NCBI GenBank assembly: GCA_964510225.1
Contig: CAZEAN010000128.1
Coordinates: 1-16,437 of the forward strand
Length of the DNA stretch: 16,437 nt
Source: CAZEAN01 sp964510225
GTDB lineage: Bacteria > Planctomycetota > Planctomycetia > Isosphaerales > Isosphaeraceae
Reading direction: 5' to 3'
A program made the position numbers and the translations under genes. A model generated the notes under the pieces. It was not told where the DNA came from. It was given only the letters and a program-made list of their open reading frames with translations, and ran no database searches. Below are positions 1-8,063 of this stretch, piece by piece (position 1 is the first letter of the stretch; every line of letters begins with the position of its first letter).

Positions 1-1
1 C

Positions 2-802
2 ATGACAATCCGTGAGACACTGACGCCAAACGATCTTAAGTTCACAAAGCCCCGAAACTTCAATCCAACTCAACTGAAGGAATGGAACGAAGCGTACGAA
101 GCTGAGAACGCTGAATTTGAATCACTCGGACTTGAAGGAGATGACCTCGTCCGTTGGAAGTATCAACGCTACATCAAGGATTACCTCCGTTGCATCGACT
201 CCGTGGACGAGAGTGTCGGTAGAATCCTTGACTACCTCGATGAGTCTGGGCTCGCCGAGAACACCGTGGTGATTTACTCGTCGGACCAGGGGTTTTATCT
301 CGGTGAACATGGCTGGTTCGACAAGCGCTGGATGTACGAGGAATCACTCCGAACCCCTCTTCTCGTACGGTGGCCAGGTACCGTAGAGCCAGGATCGCGA
401 AACAACGCGTTGGTCTCTAACCTCGATTTTGCAGAGACCTTCCTAGGGATCGCCGAGGTTGATGTTCCGTCATCGATGCAAGGTGAGAGCCTCGTTCCAC
501 TCCTTGAGGGGGAAACACCTGCAGATTGGCGTTCCAGTTTTTACTACCACTATTACGAATTCCCCGGAGCCCATTCAGTCCGGCGCCATTATGGGGTCCG
601 AACCGATCGTTATAAGCTTATTCATTACTACAATATCGATGAGTGGGAGTTATTCGATCTCCTCCGCGACCCCCAAGAACTCCGGAGTTGCTACGAGGAC
701 CCCCAATATCAAGAAATCCGGGCCGAGTTGTCGGCAGAGCTAACCCGGCTCCGCTCCGAGCACGCCGTCCCTGAAGACACCGTCCCCGTAAGAAGACGGT
801 GA
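2..802 (+). CDS. Sulfatase, C-terminal part (5' end outside window)
   Basis: This is the C-terminal portion of a type I (alkaline-phosphatase-fold) sulfatase, an enzyme that hydrolyses sulfate esters, often from algal polysaccharides in planctomycetes. The frame is open to the left edge, so the first ATG is probably internal. The catalytic formylglycine motif (C/S-x-P-x-R) lies upstream and cannot be seen. Visible family signatures are the long helix with YLRCIDSVDESVGRILDYL (about residues 61-80), the metal-site segment SSDQGFYLGEHGWFDKRWMY (about 93-112) with the DQG acid/amide pair and a downstream Lys, then TPLLVRWPG, and the C-terminal subdomain with RTDRYKLIHYY and WELFDLLRDPQE, which is typical of iduronate-2-sulfatase-like and arylsulfatase members. 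It ends in TGA, 126 bases before the likely start of the next gene. The substrate cannot be deduced. Family assignment is secure. Confidence 0.93.
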   Translation: MTIRETLTPNDLKFTKPRNFNPTQLKEWNEAYEAENAEFESLGLEGDDLVRWKYQRYIKDYLRCIDSVDESVGRILDYLDESGLAENTVVIYSSDQGFYLGEHGWFDKRWMYEESLRTPLLVRWPGTVEPGSRNNALVSNLDFAETFLGIAEVDVPSSMQGESLVPLLEGETPADWRSSFYYHYYEFPGAHSVRRHYGVRTDRYKLIHYYNIDEWELFDLLRDPQELRSCYEDPQYQEIRAELSAELTRLRSEHAVPEDTVPVRRR

Positions 803-913
803 CCATTCTCCTCCGAAATCTGAACCGTACCGACAACCGGCTCCGAGGAACCAACTATGCCAACCGCTGTGATCTTGGGCGTCCTTCTTGCGTCTTCAAC
901 GTCCGATCAACCC

Positions 914-920
914 GGAGGGA
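914..920 (+). promoter_or_regulatory. Ribosome binding site deciding the oxidoreductase start
   Basis: GGAGGGA lies 8 bases before a GTG at 929. Starting there gives a protein beginning MAENAQKTLRAGIIGLD, which places the Rossmann strand where this family usually has it. The upstream in-frame ATG at 857 has a weaker GAGG at 845-848 and would add 24 residues with no clear function. Confidence 0.6.
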
Positions 921-928
921 CCATTTTC

Positions 929-1882
929 GTGGCCGAGAACGCTCAGAAGACCCTCAGGGCCGGAATCATTGGACTCGACACATCACATGTCGTTGCGTTC
1001 ACTGAGATCATCAATGATCCCGAAGCCTCGGGAAGCTTGGCCCAAATCAAGGTGGTCGCTGGCTTTCCTGGTGGGAGTCCGGACATACCGTCGAGTCGGG
1101 ATCGGATCGACGGCTTTACGGAGCGCCTCCGGAACGAGTACAACGTCGAAATCGTCGATTCGATTGACGAGCTTCTCGACAAAGTCGACGTCGTCTTGTT
1201 GGAGTCGGTCGACGGACGACCGCACCTCGATCAGATCCGTCCCGTGATCGCAGCGGGAAAACCCGTCTTCGTTGATAAACCAGTCGCGGGGACCCTCGCG
1301 GACGCCATCGAGCTTTTTGAACTCGCCGAGTCCGCCAGTGTCCCCTGCTTTTCATCATCGTCGCTCCGATTCCGCCCGGAGATCGCTGAAGCGACTTCCC
1401 CGAGCACTGTCGGTCAAGTCCTCGGGGCATCAGTCTACAGCCCTTGCGTTCTTGAACCACACCACCCCGACCTCTATTGGTATGGCGTCCACGGTGTCGA
1501 AATCCTCTTCACAATCATGGGGCCGGGCTGCGAAACGGTCAGCCGGGTTCAAACCGAGGGGACCGATGTCGTGACCGGCGTTTGGTCCGACGGCCGAGTC
1601 GCTACGTTTCTGGGCATCCGTGACGGCTAACGCGGTTACGGTTGAGTCGTGTTCGGTTCCGAGGGGATCCGTCCCTTCGAGACCGGTGGAGGTTACGGAC
1701 CACTCGTCGCTGAAATCGCCGATTTCTTCCTCGATAATGAGGCTCCGGTCCCTCCTTCGATCACGATTGAAATGTTTGCATTCATGGAAGCGGCTGACCA
1801 AAGCAAGCGAGAGGGTGGTCGACCCGTGAAGATCGCCGATGTGATGGCAACGGCACGTCAATCCGTCGCTGCGCGCCCCTGA
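929..1882 (+). pseudogene. Gfo/Idh/MocA-type oxidoreductase interrupted by two in-frame stops
   Basis: This is an NAD(P)-dependent sugar-type oxidoreductase of the Gfo/Idh/MocA superfamily. From the GTG at 929, the Rossmann start GIIGLDTSHVVAF is followed by VVLLESVDGRPH, the cofactor/catalytic-lysine motif VFVDKPVAG (the EKP-type motif, here DKP), and the substrate-domain segment LYWYGVHGVEILF. The frame then meets TAA at 1628-1630 (codon 234) and TGA at 1643-1645 (codon 239). Without any shift it continues as VVFGSEGIRPFETGGGYGPL and a normal C-terminal end to TGA at 1880-1882. Homology on both sides of the stops lies in one frame, so these are nonsense changes and not a frameshift. The N-terminal 233 residues would lack the end of the substrate domain. 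It may once have formed an operon with the sulfatase. Sequencing error is a real alternative to true decay. An automatic pipeline may list it as two genes, 857-1630 and 1649-1882. Confidence 0.8.
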
Positions 1883-2120
1883 AACACTCCCCGGAAAACT
1901 CGAGGCCAGCCGGGAAAGAACCTTGAGAAATTGCGATTCCGATTTAACTCGACTGGCGCTCCATGCCGATTGCTCTAGTCGTCTCGAATCGGTTCGCTAG
2001 GATGATCGTCCGAGTCCGATACCTCGGCTGGTTTCGCCACGGTCGAGCAATCGATCACCCGGATCGTGAAGAGGGGCAGGAAGCCTATAGGTATCGGACA
2101 GAATCTGAGTGAGGCACGGA

Positions 2121-3194
2121 ATGCTCTCGGACTATAATTCCTTCAAGAACGCAGCAATCGTTGGATGGACCCGCGGCGCGATTCTCTGCCTCGGACTCAT
2201 CGTGACAGCCATCGCAGTTGTTGCTCAGTCCGCCTCCGCGTCTCCGTACCAATCGCGTTGGACCGAAAAGGTCTTCCCTGAGCGGACCCACGATTTTGGA
2301 ACAGTAGCGCGAGGTTCTGTCCTCCGTCATAGCTTCCCGATCATTAATCGGACGGATCAAGAGGTCCGGATCTTGAGATGGCAGGCAAAGTGTGGCTGCA
2401 CCAAGATTGATCTCGGCGCCCGTGTCTTACCTCCGGGATCGCAAACGACCATCGATGTCGTCTTTGACACTCGGGAGTTTCAGGGGAAGAAAGTCTCTGG
2501 ACTTACGCTCCAGACCGATCGACCGACCGCCGCCACGCTCGAATACGAGATGTCCTGCACCATCCTTGATCTCGTCACGGTCCGACCGGGCAACGTCGAC
2601 TTTCGGAGTGTCAACCGCGGTGGGTCTTCTACTCTCGCTCTGGAAGTGGATTACCGGGGAACGGATCCAGACTGGCGTGTCGTCCAAATGTCGACAATAA
2701 GCGACGCGGTGAAGGCCCGGCTTGTCGAAGTCGGTCGGTCCAAATCGGGCGGCACTCGGTACCGGTTGACGGCCGAACTCGATCCCGAATCGCTTCCAAA
2801 CGGCCTCTTTCGCGATCAGATCACGCTGATCACGAACGATCCGAAACGTCAGAGGATTCCGATTTCGGTCGGAGCGGAGGTCGTCTCCAACCTAACGATC
2901 GCGCCGACTTCTATGCCGGTTGGTGTCCTCGAGCCCGGCGAACGTGTCGAGCGACTCGTCCAACTCCGAAGCAGGCAACCGTTTCGGATTACCGGCGCGA
3001 ACCAGGTCAAAGGAACGATCGGCCTCGCCCAGGAACCAAACGCACAACGAAAGTCGCTTCATCGCGTCCGGATCGCCTTCGAGGCTCCTTCTACTCCAGG
3101 GGCACACCACGGGATCCTCGAAATTGAGACTGATATTCCGAACGAACCACCGGCGCGCGTTGTCACCTTTGCGACAGTTCGCGCACAAGAGTAA
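2121..3194 (+). CDS. Secreted DUF1573 domain protein
   Basis: This is a predicted exported protein of 357 residues with an N-terminal DUF1573 domain, an immunoglobulin-like (ASH/MSP-related) fold common in planctomycetes and Bacteroidetes. Its biochemical role is unknown. Residues 15-36 form a hydrophobic signal segment (GWTRGAILCLGLIVTAIAVV), with a plausible cleavage after ASA near residue 40. The family hallmark follows: THDFGTV at about 57-62, then RWQAKCGCTKID with CGC at 91-93, and LPPGSQTTIDVVFDT. The C-terminal two thirds look like further beta-sandwich repeats (for example FRDQITLITNDPKRQRIPI near residue 230), consistent with two or three Ig-like units. I chose the ATG at 2121 because GAGG at 2111-2114 precedes it by 6 bases. 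A GTG at 2109 in the same frame is possible and would add 4 residues. It is separated from its neighbours by 238 and 86 bases and may be transcribed alone. Confidence 0.85.
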   Translation: MLSDYNSFKNAAIVGWTRGAILCLGLIVTAIAVVAQSASASPYQSRWTEKVFPERTHDFGTVARGSVLRHSFPIINRTDQEVRILRWQAKCGCTKIDLGARVLPPGSQTTIDVVFDTREFQGKKVSGLTLQTDRPTAATLEYEMSCTILDLVTVRPGNVDFRSVNRGGSSTLALEVDYRGTDPDWRVVQMSTISDAVKARLVEVGRSKSGGTRYRLTAELDPESLPNGLFRDQITLITNDPKRQRIPISVGAEVVSNLTIAPTSMPVGVLEPGERVERLVQLRSRQPFRITGANQVKGTIGLAQEPNAQRKSLHRVRIAFEAPSTPGAHHGILEIETDIPNEPPARVVTFATVRAQE

Positions 3195-3280
3195 TCAATC
3201 CTAACTTCCACTCTCGGTTTCGCCACTGAGTTACGCTCCCACGTTCGGTCGCCGCAAAAAGATGGAACATCAACAGGTCG

Positions 3281-4618
3281 ATGGCATCAGTAACTCAGAA
3301 GCAACCAAATGACGACCCGCGTTGGCACGACATAAACCGAGGGGAAGTAGTTGGTTCTCCTACGGTATCTTGGCGACACTCGAAGCAGTCCGGAAAACGT
3401 GGACTCGTGGTCGCTGATGCAAATTGGTACAGCACTGAAAATCTCTTCTCCGAACTGGACCAGCCCGAGGTCGAGACCCTGCTCCTCAAATGCAGTGACG
3501 TCATAAACGCAATCCAAGTCGGGCAAAAACCGCCTTGGGATTGGTTCCGAGGAATCAAGCGACACCATCCGAATCGCTGGGAGCAAGAATTCGTACTCCC
3601 ACCAGGTTGGATGAAGCGATTTCCGAAGTTAGGGATGCGGCCAATCGCGCGTTCGATCCGGCGCTGGCGACGGCAACGAGAACTCAGATCGACGACTCTA
3701 GTAATCACCTATCCCTATTACGCACATCTTGCTGACCTCATTCAACCTGATCAGCTCGTTTATCTCAACCTAGACGATTACGGCCTCTATTGGCCCGACC
3801 GGAAGTCTGAGATTGAGCGGCTGGAAAACGAGGTCGTTCGACGTGCCGACGTGACGGCGTGTGTTGCACAAGTTCGAGTCGAGGAATTGGTCAGACGAGT
3901 TCCCGAAGCTGGTGATCGGATCCGACATCTACCCCACGGTGCTCCTTCAATCTTTCGGACCAAGCCCAGAAAAGCTGACGAGCGACCAGCCGAACTCGAT
4001 AAGCTCTCAGGTCCTGTGCTTGGTTACGTCGGGGGTCTAGAAGATCGGGTTGATTGGGTCCTCCTCGATCGGATCGCTGCTGAGCTACCCGACGCCACGC
4101 TTCTTCTCGTTGGAAACCGCCCTAGGCCGCCTCGACGCTCTGGTCTTCAAGACGAGTCTATGGTTCGTTGCATCAAGCGGCCCAACGTCCGCTGCACTGG
4201 TTGGCGTTCGCAGCAAGAGCTAGGCCCGTACCTTCACTCCTTCGATCTCTCATTGATTCCCTACCGCGCCGACCACCCCTTCAATCACGCGAGTTGCCCG
4301 ACCAAGATTATGGACTACATGGCCTCGGGAAAACCGATCGTTTCGACATCGATTCCGGAGTGTCGGCATTATCCCGGCCTCATTGAAGTTGCCGAGGATC
4401 ACGACTCGTTTCTCCGGATCCTGAGGACGCTCCAAACCCAAGAGTTCAACGACGGTCAGGCGGCACTTCGGTGGGAACGTGCTGCCTCACAGAGCTGTCA
4501 GGCAACAGCGAATCGGTTGCTAAACTGGCTCACGCATGAGCCATTGAACGCTGAGAGTATGACCAAGAGCATTGGACCAGAAACCGTTGGCGTCCAGGAA
4601 GCTTCGGGGTTATCGTGA
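3281..4618 (+). CDS. GT-B fold glycosyltransferase (group 1 type)
   Basis: This is a predicted cytoplasmic glycosyltransferase of 445 residues that would transfer a sugar from a nucleotide donor to a cell-surface glycan or lipid acceptor. The C-terminal half carries the GT-B donor-site pattern: VLGYVGGLEDRVDW (about 246-259), the strand DATLLLVGN (271-279), NVRCTGW (302-308), then FDLSLIPYR (321-329) and KIMDYMASGKPIVSTSIPE (342-360), the usual donor-binding acidic/glycine region. The N-terminal domain is more divergent, with a strand TTLVITYPYYAHL and YLNLDDYGLYWP (161-172), as seen in TuaH-like and other polysaccharide-cluster transferases. The start at 3281 has only a weak AGG three bases upstream, so the exact start is less certain. 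There is no signal peptide or membrane span. No other polysaccharide genes lie nearby, so the pathway is unknown. Confidence 0.85.
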   Translation: MASVTQKQPNDDPRWHDINRGEVVGSPTVSWRHSKQSGKRGLVVADANWYSTENLFSELDQPEVETLLLKCSDVINAIQVGQKPPWDWFRGIKRHHPNRWEQEFVLPPGWMKRFPKLGMRPIARSIRRWRRQRELRSTTLVITYPYYAHLADLIQPDQLVYLNLDDYGLYWPDRKSEIERLENEVVRRADVTACVAQVRVEELVRRVPEAGDRIRHLPHGAPSIFRTKPRKADERPAELDKLSGPVLGYVGGLEDRVDWVLLDRIAAELPDATLLLVGNRPRPPRRSGLQDESMVRCIKRPNVRCTGWRSQQELGPYLHSFDLSLIPYRADHPFNHASCPTKIMDYMASGKPIVSTSIPECRHYPGLIEVAEDHDSFLRILRTLQTQEFNDGQAALRWERAASQSCQATANRLLNWLTHEPLNAESMTKSIGPETVGVQEASGLS

Positions 4619-4731
4619 TTCCCATTGGGTGACCGAACCACTCCGAAGTCCCGGCGCACGGATCGAGACACCCTCCCCTACTCCATTCGAAATCGCAACG
4701 CTGAAACATCTTGAATCGGGAGATAAGATCC

Positions 4732-6129
4732 ATGCGGATCGGGCTCTTCGTTCGGCTCTCCGTGATGATGTTGCTCCAGTACATGGTCTGGGGCAATTGG
4801 TTACCGTTTCTCGCCCAGTTCATGGGCAACGATGGGATCGCCTTAAATCCAGGGCAACAAGGGATCGTTTTCTCAGTTTATGGCCTCGGGGCGATCCTTG
4901 GTCCGTTTTTCATCGGACAGTTAGCGGATCGCTACTTCGCCACCGAACGCGTCCTGGCAGCATGTCACGCGATCGGCGGTGTACTCCTAATCGTCGCAGC
5001 CTATACGACCTCTTTCGTCCCTTTATTCCTGATCATGCTGATTTATTGTCATTTATACATGCCAACGATCGGTCTTACTAATTCAATTAGTTTCCGAAGT
5101 CTTGGCGATGGCAATCAAGACAAATTTGCATATATCAGAGCGTGGGGTACTGCAGGGTGGATCATCATTGGGCTCGGCTTTGGCGCTTATCTCGGCCTCA
5201 ACGCCGATGTAATGGCGAGTCGTGGTCAGGAGGGAGGCCCTATCCGGACGTTACTCGAACCCCTCTTTAACCTCTCTTTTATTGGTGAACCAACCATCAG
5301 AGACTGCCTCCGGCTGCCAGGGGTTCTCTCGATCATCTATGCCCTCTATTGTCTGACGCTACCTCATACGCCACCTGTTCCGTCCAAAAACCCGGCAGAG
5401 ACGAATCCGTTTTCTGCGATCATTGATTCACTCCAGTTGATGCGCAACCGCTCTTATGCCGTCTTGATCGTCATCAGCGGCCTCGTCGGGATCATGCTGG
5501 CGTTCTATTTCGGGTTGGAGAATTTCTTTCTGGGCGACCTCGGAACTGCACCGGACCGCATTGGCCCCCTCATGACGATCGGCCAGGTGGCTGAACTCGG
5601 CTTGATGTTCTCGGTTCCAATTGTTGTAGCCAAGCTCGGTATCAAGAAGACGATGATCATCGGTGCCTCCGCTTGGGCGCTCCGCTTTGGCCTCTCGGCG
5701 ATCGGGGAACCCTATTGGCTCATGGTCTCTACGATCGCACTTCACGGATTTGCCTTTGGCTACTTCTTTGTCCCGGGGCAGATGTATGTGGACAAGGCAG
5801 CCTCAGGAGACATCAAGGCCTCGGCCCAGAGCTTCTTGATCTTTATCGTTTACGGACTCGGAACGATCTTTGGGAGCTTCCTCTCCGGAGCGATTCGAGG
5901 ATACTTCTCCGATGTCAGGCAGCTAGAGAACGGTACCTCACTCGTTGAGAACACCTTCTGGGCAGGAATCTGGCTCGGACCAACCATCTTAACCATCCTC
6001 TGCATCTTGGCATTCGCGTTCCTCTTCCGTGATAGCGGCAAGATCGAGACACCCGCAGACCACGACCCTTCCGACCTCGATAGCCCCATTGCTGAGCCCG
6101 ACTTGAAGCCGGTCGGGAGCCTGAGTTGA
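4732..6129 (+). CDS. NupG-like nucleoside permease, MFS transporter
   Basis: This is a multi-pass inner-membrane transporter of 465 residues from the major facilitator superfamily. It is closest in style to the nucleoside:H+ symporter family (NupG/XapB-like) that recurs in planctomycetes. The N-terminus (RLSVMMLLQYMVWGNWLPFL) matches the start of that family. GAILGPFFIGQLADRYF is the loop 2-3 signature with the conserved G and D-R. About twelve hydrophobic segments follow, with a long loop around residues 165-195. I chose the ATG at 4732 because GGGAG at 4718-4722 precedes it by 9 bases. A TTG at 4711 would add 7 polar residues. The C-terminal 35 residues are polar and acidic. It is 113 bases after the glycosyltransferase on the same strand and converges on the phosphonate operon with a 57-base gap. 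The substrate is inferred from family only, and a sugar or another polar solute is possible. Confidence 0.82.
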   Translation: MRIGLFVRLSVMMLLQYMVWGNWLPFLAQFMGNDGIALNPGQQGIVFSVYGLGAILGPFFIGQLADRYFATERVLAACHAIGGVLLIVAAYTTSFVPLFLIMLIYCHLYMPTIGLTNSISFRSLGDGNQDKFAYIRAWGTAGWIIIGLGFGAYLGLNADVMASRGQEGGPIRTLLEPLFNLSFIGEPTIRDCLRLPGVLSIIYALYCLTLPHTPPVPSKNPAETNPFSAIIDSLQLMRNRSYAVLIVISGLVGIMLAFYFGLENFFLGDLGTAPDRIGPLMTIGQVAELGLMFSVPIVVAKLGIKKTMIIGASAWALRFGLSAIGEPYWLMVSTIALHGFAFGYFFVPGQMYVDKAASGDIKASAQSFLIFIVYGLGTIFGSFLSGAIRGYFSDVRQLENGTSLVENTFWAGIWLGPTILTILCILAFAFLFRDSGKIETPADHDPSDLDSPIAEPDLKPVGSLS

Positions 6130-6150
6130 GCCCAGAATTCGGGGATCCGG

Positions 6151-6167
6151 TTGCGGCTCCTCCGCAA
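6151..6167. terminator. Possible bidirectional terminator hairpin between convergent genes
   Basis: TTGCGG and CCGCAA flank a 5-base loop in the 57-base gap between the convergent MFS and HAD genes. The position suits a terminator for both strands. The stem is only 6 base pairs and neither strand has a clear U tract, so support is weak. Confidence 0.3.
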
Positions 6168-6186
6168 TGGATGGGGCCGCTTTCGC

Positions 6187-6873
6187 TTAGGGAACGAGGA
6201 AGAGCGGAGGGAGATCGCGGATCGAGTCGACGAGATGGGTGTGTGGCTCACTCAAGAGTTCATCGCGACGGTGAGTCCCGGAACACACCCCGATGATGAA
6301 ACGGCAACCGGCATTGGTCCCTTCTTGGAGATCGGCAGGCGTATCACCCACTTTGGCAATCTTAGCGGGATCACTGACTCCTAATTCCGCGGCCAATCGC
6401 TGGATCATCGCAGGGTCGGGCCGTCCGCGTTCGACTTCATCGCTCGACACAACTGCGTCGATTACTTCCCCGATCCCCCAACCGAGCCGTCGGAGGATGA
6501 CGTCGGTAATGATCCGACTGAATCCCGTGTTTAGTCCGACCTTAATCCCCTGCGCTCGGAGTCTTCCGAAGAATTCCGCAGCGCCTTCGATTTCCACTAC
6601 CGAGGGATCACTCTGATAAAATCGGATCATTCGCGTTTCAAAGTCACGATGGATCTGATCAATCTGGTGAAGCTGTTGGGAATCGGGATCCACTTGAACA
6701 ATGAGTTGCCGGATCGCAATCGGTTTGGGCAAGCCCATCACCGCGTTCGAAGCCTCCAAGGTGACGCTGATCCCGACATCCTGAAGTGCTCCGCGGAGTG
6801 CACGACCGACGCCATCTTCATCGTTGACCGTGGTCCCGGCAATGTCGAAAACCACGAGTTCGAGCTGACTCAT
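6187..6873 (-). CDS. Phosphonatase-like HAD hydrolase (TIGR03351-type)
   Basis: This is a HAD-superfamily hydrolase of 228 residues resembling phosphonoacetaldehyde hydrolase, which splits the C-P bond of phosphonoacetaldehyde into acetaldehyde and phosphate. Motif I is VVFDIAGTTV with the nucleophile Asp10 and the DxAGT pattern typical of phosphonatases. In the cap domain, MGLPKPIAIRQL places Lys50 where PhnX has its Schiff-base lysine (MGxxK). Thr116 in GLNTGFSRI is motif II, GRPDP near residue 150 is motif III, and VGDTPADLQEG (175-185) is the acidic motif IV. I chose the ATG at 6873 because AGGAG lies 8 bases before it. A GTG at 6882 overlaps that site and would add 3 residues. It is the last gene of the HD-FAD-HAD operon, 47 bases after the FAD gene. 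Family knowledge and context both support phosphonate use. The exact substrate is inferred. Confidence 0.88.
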   Translation of the reverse strand: MSQLELVVFDIAGTTVNDEDGVGRALRGALQDVGISVTLEASNAVMGLPKPIAIRQLIVQVDPDSQQLHQIDQIHRDFETRMIRFYQSDPSVVEIEGAAEFFGRLRAQGIKVGLNTGFSRIITDVILRRLGWGIGEVIDAVVSSDEVERGRPDPAMIQRLAAELGVSDPAKIAKVGDTPADLQEGTNAGCRFIIGVCSGTHRRDELLSEPHTHLVDSIRDLPPLFLVP

Positions 6874-6920
6874 CCAATTCACTCCTACCTGTTTACTTCT
6901 TCCTGATTGACGTAACTGCT

Positions 6921-8063
6921 CTAGATGAGCTGAGCGATCACCTCTTCAGCGATACCAAACGAGAGCGTCATCCCTGCACCCCCGACACCAGTGACAATCC
7001 GGATCCGTTCGTCGGGCTCCAGAACAAGCTGATGCTGGCCGGGTGCCTTGGCATAAATCCCATGCCACCTCGACGCGATCTGGAGGCTCGGAAGGTTGAG
7101 GAATCGCATCAGGTAGCTCAGGATTAGTTGATCGATCTCTTCAGAATCAAAGGGATCGAATTCATCCCCGTACTGATGTGAGTCGCCGAGGACCAGTTCA
7201 CCAACCCCATTTTGGGAAGCCATGACATGGATTCCGTACTGATCAAATTCAGGCGAAGATTCCCTGAACCGTTCGCGGAGCGCCGGTAGACTCGGACAGG
7301 GTTCGAAGGACTCATAATGCCGGAGCGTTAGCCCTCCCGCGAGCATCGGACCGAGTCGGACAGGGGGTGGCAAGGGTTCAGATCGGAGCATCTGGAGCTT
7401 GCAACGTGTCAGAGGAAGACCTTGGAATAGCTCGGGAAAGAGGGTCCGCAAATCATCGCCGGGACAGATTACGATTGATTCTGCACGCCAGGTCTCCTTC
7501 CCGACCCAGAGCTTACCCGGCTCAACCCCGACGACTGTCTGACCGAATTGTAATTGAACGCCAAAGGCCTCGGCCAACCAGTCGGAAATCGTTGGGATTA
7601 CTTCCCGAGGATCGACACAGATTTCCCAGGGGCTCCAAAGGCCGACCCGAAGACCGTCAGCGCGAACTAGAGGCGCTCTCCGCAAAACTTCCGAAGCGTC
7701 GCAGAGGGACGATCCCGCGAGTTCGCCACGGAACAATCCGAAGAATTCTTCTAAAACTGCTGACTCGTCCGATTCATAGGCAAGGTGGAGTGATCCAGTT
7801 TCTTGATACCAAGCCCTGGTTGCCTTGAGGATCCGGAGCCAGTGCTCTCGACTCCGGAGTCCTAGGTCACGGCGAGGTCCAATCGGTTGACCGATCGGCC
7901 AGATCATCCCGAAATTCCGGATTGATGCACCAGTGGCTCGACTCCCTCGCTCAAAGAGAACGACCGATCGACCGGCCTTTGACGCGTGGTAGGCGTGGGC
8001 GAGCCCGAGAATACCTCCCCCGACGATTGCAAGATCAAATTCACGGCCCCGTGAATGCTTCAT
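6921..8063 (-). CDS. FAD-dependent oxidoreductase of phosphonate clusters (TIGR03364-type)
   Basis: This is a 380-residue flavoprotein of the D-amino-acid oxidase/glycine oxidase fold. FDLAIVGGGILGLAHAY (9-25) is the dinucleotide-binding GxGxxG region, with Glu38 at the end of strand 2 to bind the FAD ribose. IRNFGMIWPIGQPIG (48-62) is a signature I associate with TIGR03364 proteins of phosphonate operons. IVTGVGGAGMTLSFGIAEE near the C-terminus is the second FAD-contact region. Related enzymes from such clusters have been shown to oxidise N-methyl-2-aminoethylphosphonate, and some the unmethylated form, to phosphonoacetaldehyde, replacing PhnW. That activity fits the HAD hydrolase downstream. 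The ATG overlaps the stop of the HD gene (ATGA, 8060-8063), so translation is probably coupled. It is cytoplasmic, with no signal peptide. The family is secure. The substrate is inferred from context. Confidence 0.9.
   Translation of the reverse strand: MKHSRGREFDLAIVGGGILGLAHAYHASKAGRSVVLFERGSRATGASIRNFGMIWPIGQPIGPRRDLGLRSREHWLRILKATRAWYQETGSLHLAYESDESAVLEEFFGLFRGELAGSSLCDASEVLRRAPLVRADGLRVGLWSPWEICVDPREVIPTISDWLAEAFGVQLQFGQTVVGVEPGKLWVGKETWRAESIVICPGDDLRTLFPELFQGLPLTRCKLQMLRSEPLPPPVRLGPMLAGGLTLRHYESFEPCPSLPALRERFRESSPEFDQYGIHVMASQNGVGELVLGDSHQYGDEFDPFDSEEIDQLILSYLMRFLNLPSLQIASRWHGIYAKAPGQHQLVLEPDERIRIVTGVGGAGMTLSFGIAEEVIAQLI

Noticed and set aside
1621..1660. A frameshift in the Gfo/Idh gene
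   Set aside because: Both halves lie in the same reading frame (929, 1631 and 1649 are in phase), so the break is by stop codons and not by insertion or deletion.
4572..5081. Open frame of 169 codons across the glycosyltransferase end and MFS start
   Set aside because: It overlaps two genes with clear homology in other frames, and its translation is Arg/Ser/Pro-rich with no recognisable motif.
7367..7828. Open frame of 153 codons on the plus strand inside the FAD gene
   Set aside because: It is antisense to a secure enzyme, Arg-rich and without family motifs, as expected of a shadow frame in this base composition.
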